DNA of 64,000 bases from Thuidium tamariscinum (Eukaryota > Streptophyta > Bryopsida > Hypnales > Thuidiaceae): NCBI GenBank assembly GCA_947034885.2, contig OX344756.2, positions 18,893,489 through 18,957,488 of the forward strand, in the 5' to 3' direction. Each line of letters begins with the position of its first letter. Position 1 is the first letter of the stretch. Below, piece by piece: positions 57,732-64,000 of the stretch. Both the position numbers and the translations under genes were made by a program. The notes beneath the pieces were generated by a model. It was not told the origin of the DNA. It saw nothing but the letters and a program-made list of their open reading frames with translations, and made no database searches.

Positions 57732-59586
57732 TATTTCTACTTAACCATTAGTAGCTTCATTTTTTATGAACGAAATTGAAAAGTGTTGAAAATTGTACAA
57801 TCTTAGAGGTGTAGAATTTTCTGTTTGGGTAAGTGAACCCAATTGTGATCCTTTCCTTAAGGTGATAGTCTTTACAAATTCCCATCTTATTTGTACAATA
57901 TTGTTGTAGAAACACTAATTTTTTAGAATTGTGAAATTTCATAATTTATTCATTATTTGTGTAAAAAAAATTCATTTTTGAAGATTTTAGAATATTGTAC
58001 TAACTTCCACTAAAATCCTACAAGAGTTTGATAGTTTCTTTAAATAGACAATGCGCAATTGCATATTCAATTATATATACACGTAACTTTATGAGAATTT
58101 AAGTAGTGATGTTTTTATTCTCAACTCTCCATTGTAAATATTATATATATATGAGATATGTGTATGTAATGGGCATAAGTTTTATCAATCACAACAAACT
58201 CTCATTCAAGTAATGAAATAAAAAATTTACTTTTCAAGTACTTGAAATTTATGTATTTTTTTAATTGATTTGACAAATACTAATCATTAAAGATATTAGA
58301 AGTTTGATATGAATATTTTCTAATTAAAAATTTGAACATTAAACAAAGTAAGATTGTCAAAAAAGTTGTGCAATGTTATATATTATTAATAGTACATGTA
58401 AGTGTGGTCTAAATTGATAATACTATACCCCTAACATTGTACTATATTCAACATTTGTTGCATTGGTGCACTTTTTCAAAGATGTTTTCACAACTAAAAA
58501 TTAGTCTAATGTTATATGAAACAATGATGGAATATTTTATCATGTTTACCTAATGGTTAAATGTATAACAAAAGTTAAATTGTTTTAACATCATGGCTCA
58601 ATAGACAATTAAACTTGAAATTAATATATATTTCATACCTTCTCATAAGAAGTTCCATTTCTTGTATGATTCCTTCGATGTGATAAGAGCTCCAACATGC
58701 TTTGACATCCTACTAAACAAAAAGGGTTATTGTGTGTATACTACCCTCTTCATACAAACCTAGTAAATAAATAAATCAATACTTGCATCACAATACAATA
58801 TTCAAATCTAATCTAATTAGCTTGAGAGAGAAAATAGTCTTTTTGTGCATTCTTAAGTAACTAAAATTTTGGATATTGACAAGTTTGTTTTATCATCATT
58901 AATCTATCATCAAGTGCTTGCAATACATAAGGAGTGAACAATTGGCATAAAATATTCACCAGCATTTCAAAAATCCAAATGTTGTTTTGATGTAGACTAT
59001 CAACATCAATTCAAAGGTATGAACTATAAAAGGATATTATTCCCTCATTAAAATCCCAAAGCGCTCTCTATTACAATTTGAGAACAATTTTATTGCAAAA
59101 GAATTAAAATTTGAGAGCATTCTTGAATTAACATTTAAACATTTCAACTTAAAAGCATGAATTGATTAAAATAGAACAAGCTCTTACAAGCATAGAATGA
59201 GGTGACTATTTTTTCTATAAGTCTTAAGAAACCCTTGTAGAAGATGATTTTTAAGAATTCAACTATGGATAATTGTTGATTCAATATTCTACACCACCAT
59301 ATTGAAAATGAAAAACAATACCTTGGAGTAATTGTTGATTCAATATTCTACAATACCATATTAAAAATGTAGAAACAATACCTTTGAATAATTATGGATT
59401 CAATATTCCTACATCACCATATTCAAATTATTGATACAATACCTTTGATTCACAACATTAATTCAATATAACTTGTGACATTGTTGAGACAAGCTTAAGT
59501 GTCCACTTTGTATTTGTCATGTTGTTTCAATAATGGTGAAATATTGATTTAAAGCTCTTAAGAATTTGAGATGTAACTAGAAACGC
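57732..59586. other. Internal region of the large inverted-repeat element
   Basis: AT-rich, no gene. It contains three tandem units of about 60 bp at 59270-59451 (GTTGATTCAATATTCTACA then ACAATACCTTTG), and a TATATATA run near 58142. Confidence 0.6.
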
Positions 59587-60384
59587 AAAAAGAATTATGC
59601 TTGAAGTTGAATTTTAGACTTCATTTGGGCATCATATAATAGCTTCTTTACAAAAAAAATAGAACTAAAAGAAGTGGGAAAAGCAAGCTAATATTTATCT
59701 CTAAAAATCCACTTGAGATTTTGAAGCCTCATGTAAGAGTTCTTGACAAATTCTAGAGGTGTGTGTGTGTGGAAAGGACATTTTTTGGGGACATTTTTGA
59801 ACACCTCCTCTGAAATTTGTCCATAACTTTTAGGTGGAGTATTGAAATCTCAAACGGATTTTTGGAGGTAAAAGTGTGCTTGATTCCCCAACTTTTCCCA
59901 GTTTGAAGTTTTTTGAAAAAATATATTCTACTATGTTTAAATGAGGTCTAAAATTTGACTTTTATCACAATTCCTGCATTTCCACAACCATGAGTGGAGG
60001 AGCTCTTTTTTCTTCTAAATCACATATCCCACATGGTTTGCTTTACCCACCACTACTCCACAAGTATAAAGTGTTTCTCTCCTCTTCTAATTCAACACGA
60101 GAGTGGCTATGAGGTTCAAGTGAACATGTGGCACAAATTCCAAATCATTGCTTCAATTTTATTATTGAAAATCTTGTGTTCTATAGCATTTTCATTTGCT
60201 TTGTTGGAAAAATCAAATAAAAACCAAACCAGAAGTAAATTGATCGATCCTTAGAGAGCAGCCCCTTATCTACCCACATCCCATCTTTGCCCTCAAAAGA
60301 GGCTCAATAGGGACATTCTGTCTAACCACGCCCCCTATAAATGCACCTAAATTTTTACTAACAGCAGGTGGGAACGTACCCTTA

Positions 60385-61063
60385 GCTTTGCCTCACTTCA
60401 CGGCAGCAGAAAAGATCGAGAGCAAACGATAATAACTTCATTCTGCTCACGCCAACTTGAATCAACACCTTGCTCACGTAGAATTGCTCAGGCCTCTCGT
60501 CAATTGGCGTCGATAGTCGACACCCCCACAAAGTATTAAATACTCCGTATAATGTTTAATTAAGAGAGCTTCGAAACCAGTCCGTCATCATGATATCCGT
60601 CAGCCAGCAAGTCTATGGATTCCAGATATCATGGAAAAGCTTTCTAGCTGTGACTCCACTAAAAAAACATCGAGGCCTAGGTATGTTGACGGCCCCACGC
60701 TTATTCTTATTACCGTGACTCATCCAGTCAACTTCACTTCTGCTTCACTGCACCGGCATGGAAGTATGAACTTGCGGTTTTACCGAGTCCAACTACAAAG
60801 TGGATCTCTTCCCAAAACTTATCGAATTGCAAGCGGCCGTGAGGCGGCCGGGCTTGAATATATATTCTCATCAGATTGGCAGTTGCAGTTACTTACTGGA
60901 GAGGAGGGGAGTGGCGTGGTGCTTGATTTCTCTGAAGCACGGAGTGAATACTTGTCGAACTCCCAGATCCTGCATCTAGAGTGCCCCAGGTTTTCCTTCG
61001 CTTCCTCACGTTGTGCACACTCGGCTTTCTGGCTGTGAGTCCAAACTAACTCCCAGGCGCGCC
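60385..61063 (+). other. Upstream flank of the class 2 gene at 61657
   Basis: An open frame of 135 codons (60631-61038) is present but unrecognised and has no paralogous copy upstream of the other class 2 genes. It is more likely promoter-proximal DNA than a gene. A CG-richer composition begins here. Confidence 0.4.
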
Positions 61064-61088
61064 ACACTCCTCACTTTACTCACTCGAT
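61064..61088 (+). promoter_or_regulatory. Conserved 5' block of the class 2 gene at 61657
   Basis: ACACTCCTCACTTTACTCAC matches 32374-32398 and 29233-29260. It is the best shared non-coding sequence between this copy and the 28-32 kb pair. Confidence 0.5.
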
Positions 61089-61656
61089 GGATTGCATGTG
61101 TTTGGCTGCTGGCAGGGTGTTTGGCTGTTGGATAGCTAGCCGTCCGTATTTGTATATGTTTGATGGACACTGAGTGTTGCCAAAGTATTGACAGAGGGCT
61201 TCAGAACGAGTATTCGTTTCTACTCGTTGACTGTGAAATTTTTGTACTGAATTTACTGAAATGAGTGGGCAGGCCGGTGGACTCTCAGTCTCCCGATTTC
61301 TTGTGTGACGATTTCTGGGTTTGGGCATGTTTGCTGGTGATCATTATATGTTTTCTACCTGGTAGTTGAGTTGCGCTTACTAGCCTTGATATCGTTAATA
61401 ATGTTTGTTGGACATTGAGCGCTGCGCGCCAGATCGAGTACGTAATGGCAAATTAAGTGCGCGCATGCATTCAGATAGAGTCCGTATTTCTACTCACTGC
61501 TCAGCTCATGGAGTTTTAGCTTTGCTGAATTAGCTGGTCCCCTCTTCAATTCGTGGCTCCCAATTTGTTGTGAGTGCGTCGAATTCTGTTTCTGAGCGTG
61601 ATCGGTGACGGATTTTTGCTTTCAGATAGACGGATCGGAGGCGAATACGTTTCACC

Positions 61657-61938
61657 ATGGCGCATCCAAATGCAGGCCAAGGTGTTCCACAGCAGGCCCC
61701 CAACGGTGGGCCACCAGCAGCGCCTGCTGCGGCAATCCCACAGGTTGCTCACGGAGCGGGAGGCGTCGCAGCCCGACAGGTTGTCGCCGTGGCAGTTCCA
61801 GTCATGGCCAATCCCGCAGGAGCGCTGCCACCTCCACCTCCGGCCCCGAATTTTGATGTTGAAGCTGCTCTCCTGCTGGGCCCTCCCCTGCCGACAAAAG
61901 GCGACATTCGCTACAACATCCATCCCAAGATCTGTTGA
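61657..61938 (+). CDS. Class 2 Ala/Pro-rich small protein, 93 aa
   Basis: The only plus-strand member. MAHPNAGQGVPQQAPNGGPP (1-20), an Ala/Val middle with QVVAVAVPVMANPAGALPPP (41-60), core FDVEAAL at 66-72, LLGPPLPTKGDIRYNIHPKI and a final Cys, then TGA. The C-terminal half bridges classes: FDVEAAL and GPP as in class 1, PTK-x2-R/I and IHPK as in class 2. The ATG lies in ACCATGG, an optimal plant context. The acceptor TTTTGCTTTCAG (AG at 61624-61625) starts the exon 31 bases upstream. The DNA after the stop (GGATGAAAGGATGCAGTTAG, about 62131) resembles the downstream DNA of the gene at 31136. No domain recognised. Confidence 0.66.
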   Translation: MAHPNAGQGVPQQAPNGGPPAAPAAAIPQVAHGAGGVAARQVVAVAVPVMANPAGALPPPPPAPNFDVEAALLLGPPLPTKGDIRYNIHPKIC

Positions 61939-62299
61939 GTGGTGGAACTAGACTAATGGTGCGGGTGGTGGGACGGTACTACGGTGTGACTGAAACGTAT
62001 GTTTGTTATGGTAGTTTGAAAATGCAGAAAGTACCGCCTCGAACTGTATCCTCTGGTTCTCTGTACTGTTTCCCCTTGCATTAGACATTGTACATATGCT
62101 TGAGAGAGAGAGAAGGAAAAAAAAACATTGGATGAAAGGATGCAGTTAGCTTCGGAGCCCCAGTGTTTTTTCATTCATCCTGATCTCTCGGGTCTCCTAC
62201 AGGTAGGTTCTGTCAGTTTCCAGGTCCCTGGGACCCTGAACTGACTGGCCACTTTTCTTTGTTCTTTTTTTCTGTCAGACAGAATGGGCTGCCTTACTT
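61939..62299 (+). other. 3' region of the class 2 gene at 61657
   Basis: Probable 3'UTR. It includes a short GA run (about 62102-62112) and no second gene. The region downstream of 62200 is pyrimidine-rich. Confidence 0.4.
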
Positions 62300-62538
62300 G
62301 GAACGGATCTGGGTGGATTGACCCCCTCGCTCGGCCTTACCATGTTTTATCAGAGGTGCAATGAAAACAAAAAGCCCCCTAGTTTGGGCCGTGATCACCC
62401 CTACTTTCTTCACCCCCTAGCTAATTCACGAATATGAATTCAGAATTTGCAAAAAAAAATTAGTGTGAAAAATAAAAAATTACAGCGTTTTACCCAAGTG
62501 GCCAAGCGAGGGGGTCAGTTCTCCCTGCCCACTTTTCC
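62300..62538. mobile_element. MITE, second copy of the 44250 element
   Basis: GGGTGGATTGACCCCCTCGC at the left and, inverted, AGAACTGACCCCCTCGCTTG at the right. It is nearly identical to 44250-44494, lacking only about 17 bp near 62425. This is one of the most similar repeat pairs in the window, so a recent transposition. Confidence 0.78.
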
Positions 62539-62679
62539 ATAGCCAGGCTGATTGGCTTGTAATTCCTCTCCTTTAACCCCAGTGGGGATTTATGGTCTAC
62601 GGAACAAGTGCCGTCTTGTAAATTTTGATGTTTTCTTTTAAGGATTTGTGTTCCGAAGCAAGTGCTTGAGCTCCTTCTT

Positions 62680-63224
62680 CAACCCTGTCAGAATGGCTCG
62701 TGATCATGTACTGAGTTCTAGCCTCGCTGTCCATTACTCTATTTGTTGTCATTTTTCAACCAAATACAATTGAAAATTTTCTCATTTTTTTTAAAGATGA
62801 AATCACATGGTGGATGGTACAAGTTGATAAAAATTCAACTTTTTAATGGGAAAAATTGAAGTTAATGTGAATTAGACAAGGAAAAAATGATCAAATTCAT
62901 ATTAGATAGAAATATATTGAAAAAATATGACATTTTCTCTCTCTATATTTTAGTTTATAACATCATGGTATCAACCAAAGTTACCATGCCATTAGAAAAT
63001 TAGAAAAATAACCAAGCCATAGTTATAGGCCCAAAGTCCATGTTGTTTTAAAATAATAAAAAACTAATGAGTTTTGAAAACTTTCAATTGGAATAGAAAA
63101 TGCACTAAATAAACTTCATTTCATTATTTAGACTCAAATTTCTAAAAAGACCATTTTTTATGGCAAAAGTTCACATCAAGAGTAAATAGCGAGAAGTTGC
63201 TTCAACATATGTGGGTGATCCATG
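62680..63224. mobile_element. Degenerate TTAA-type element, subfamily P
   Basis: TTGTTGTCATTTTTCAACC, GATGAAATCACATGG and AACATCATGGTATCAACC follow the order of the P copies at 40910-44200. The ends are unrecognisable. Confidence 0.5.
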
Positions 63225-63228
63225 GATT

Positions 63229-64000
63229 AACCCCTAAATGCCTAAGCTGAGTTTTTTGGCATTATAAATTTTTTGGGCAGTTCACTACAAATGGAGTTTT
63301 TATTTTTTTTCTTCAAAATTTTCACACAACATGCGTCCGAAGAGTAGCTTCAAGGCCCAACAATTTTCGTAACTTTTGACTACACGGTTAAGAAGTTATG
63401 GCATGATATGTCATTTTGTTTGAAGTGAGGTCAGCCCGGGCAGCTGAAAAAACTTCTTTAAAAAACACTTTTTTTTTAAAAGTAAAATTTCAAATTGATT
63501 CTTTAGGTTTTTACAGACATGGGAAGCTTTGGATCATTCCATTTGGATTCACAAGTTAAAAGTTATGAGGAATTTTAGTTTGTGGGTAGGTATAGAGTTT
63601 GAAAAAGTTGCACATAGTAGTCTAGTTTGTGTGGCTAAAATTTCATATCAATTTTAAATTTTATATCAATTTCATAAAATTTTAAATAATTGAGAAGCAT
63701 TTGAGTCGAAGGTTTAGCTTTAATCTTCTTTATTGCAACTTTTCTTGCTATTTTTTTGACATTTCAAAGCTATTTTGTAGACACATTGACTTAATTGAAT
63801 GAAATTTTCTTTCACCAATGTCTTTGTATATTGGTTTAGGGTCTTTTGTTGTGTAAAGTTTTTTCATTTGATTAGGTTTAGAAATAAAATTTTAATAAAA
63901 TTTATTTGATTTTGTTTCTCTTGAAGTCTACTTAGTGTAGAAATTTTTTCATGTCAATCCAATTTGTTCAAAATGTTTGCGAACAATTTATATTTAGGAG
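63229..64000. mobile_element. Left part of a TTAA-type element running out of the window
   Basis: TTAA (63225-63228) then CCCCTAAATGCCTAAGC and the GCAGTTCACTACAAATGGAG phrase shared with 25489. The right end is not reached. Confidence 0.55.

Larger units (their letters stand above)
55541..60382. mobile_element. Large inverted-repeat element, about 3.45 kb plus a nested 1.39 kb insertion
   Basis: The left terminus GGGCACGTTCCCACC and the right, inverted, GGGTACGTTCCCACC. The inverted arms are about 0.8 kb: 55541-55726 pairs with 60197-60382, and 57124-57731 pairs with 59587-60196; for example AAAGCAAACCATGTGGGATA occurs in both orientations. The left arm is broken by a foldback element (55729-57121). 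TA follows the right end (60383-60384). The central 1.85 kb (57732-59586) is AT-rich without ORFs. It is non-autonomous. A diverged arm-like copy is at 22380-22740. Confidence 0.88.

Noticed and set aside
60631..61038. 135-codon ORF upstream of the class 2 gene at 61657
   Set aside because: No recognisable domain and no counterpart upstream of the other class 2 genes; kept only as flank.

Overview
The window looks like nuclear DNA of a eukaryote, most likely a land plant or streptophyte alga. It is AT-rich with very low gene density, no operons, packed with small non-autonomous DNA transposons (MITEs), a few GC-rich islands, and a decayed hAT transposase of the KIAA1586/ZNF862-like type. The lineage is an inference; no tRNA, rRNA, organellar gene or conserved housekeeping gene was found to fix it.

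The only convincing intact genes are five short paralogues for an unrecognised Ala/Pro/Gly-rich protein of 87-105 residues. Class 1 is at 5980-6282 (-) and 49488-49805 (-). Class 2 is at 27791-28063 (-), 31136-31399 (-) and 61657-61938 (+). All five start with MA(Q/H), share a C-terminal core (FD(V/I)(E/G)AAL, then PP or PL and T(K/Q)) and stop at the homologous codon. Each ATG lies shortly after a plausible 3' splice site, so the CDS probably sits in a second exon behind a 5'UTR intron. The class 1 copies lie in a segmental duplication (about 5.7-7.3 kb and 48.4-50.6 kb). Two class 2 copies are tandem neighbours, and 19.93-20.74 kb is a class 2 5' region with no CDS.

Nearly everything else is transposon-derived. 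Sorted by termini and target-site duplication (TSD): (a) six 0.66-0.8 kb elements beginning GGGTSATTGCAAGAAA with 4-bp variable TSDs; (b) about nine 0.27-0.43 kb elements with AGGTAGAAGCACC-like ends and TA TSDs; (c) about ten elements with CCCYTAAAGGAC-like ends and TTAA TSDs, piggyBac-like; (d) a pogo-like 657-bp element, a TTA-flanked Harbinger-like MITE, and smaller families; (e) a 4.8-kb element with about 0.8-kb inverted arms (55.54-60.38 kb), one arm of which is broken by a 1.39-kb foldback element; (f) a hAT transposase pseudogene at 13.1-15.9 kb, itself split by a family (a) MITE. Nesting gives a partial chronology.

Layout: 0-5.7 kb AT-rich with MITEs; 5.7-8.7 class 1 gene and a tandem array; 9-13 repeats and tandem duplications; 13-16 hAT; 17-27 MITEs, gene remnant and TTAA elements; 27.6-32.5 class 2 gene pair; 32.5-47 mostly TTAA, TA and 4-bp elements; 47-52.6 second class 1 gene with MITEs; 53-60.4 TTAA element, foldback and large inverted repeat; 60.4-62.2 third class 2 gene; then more repeats to the end.
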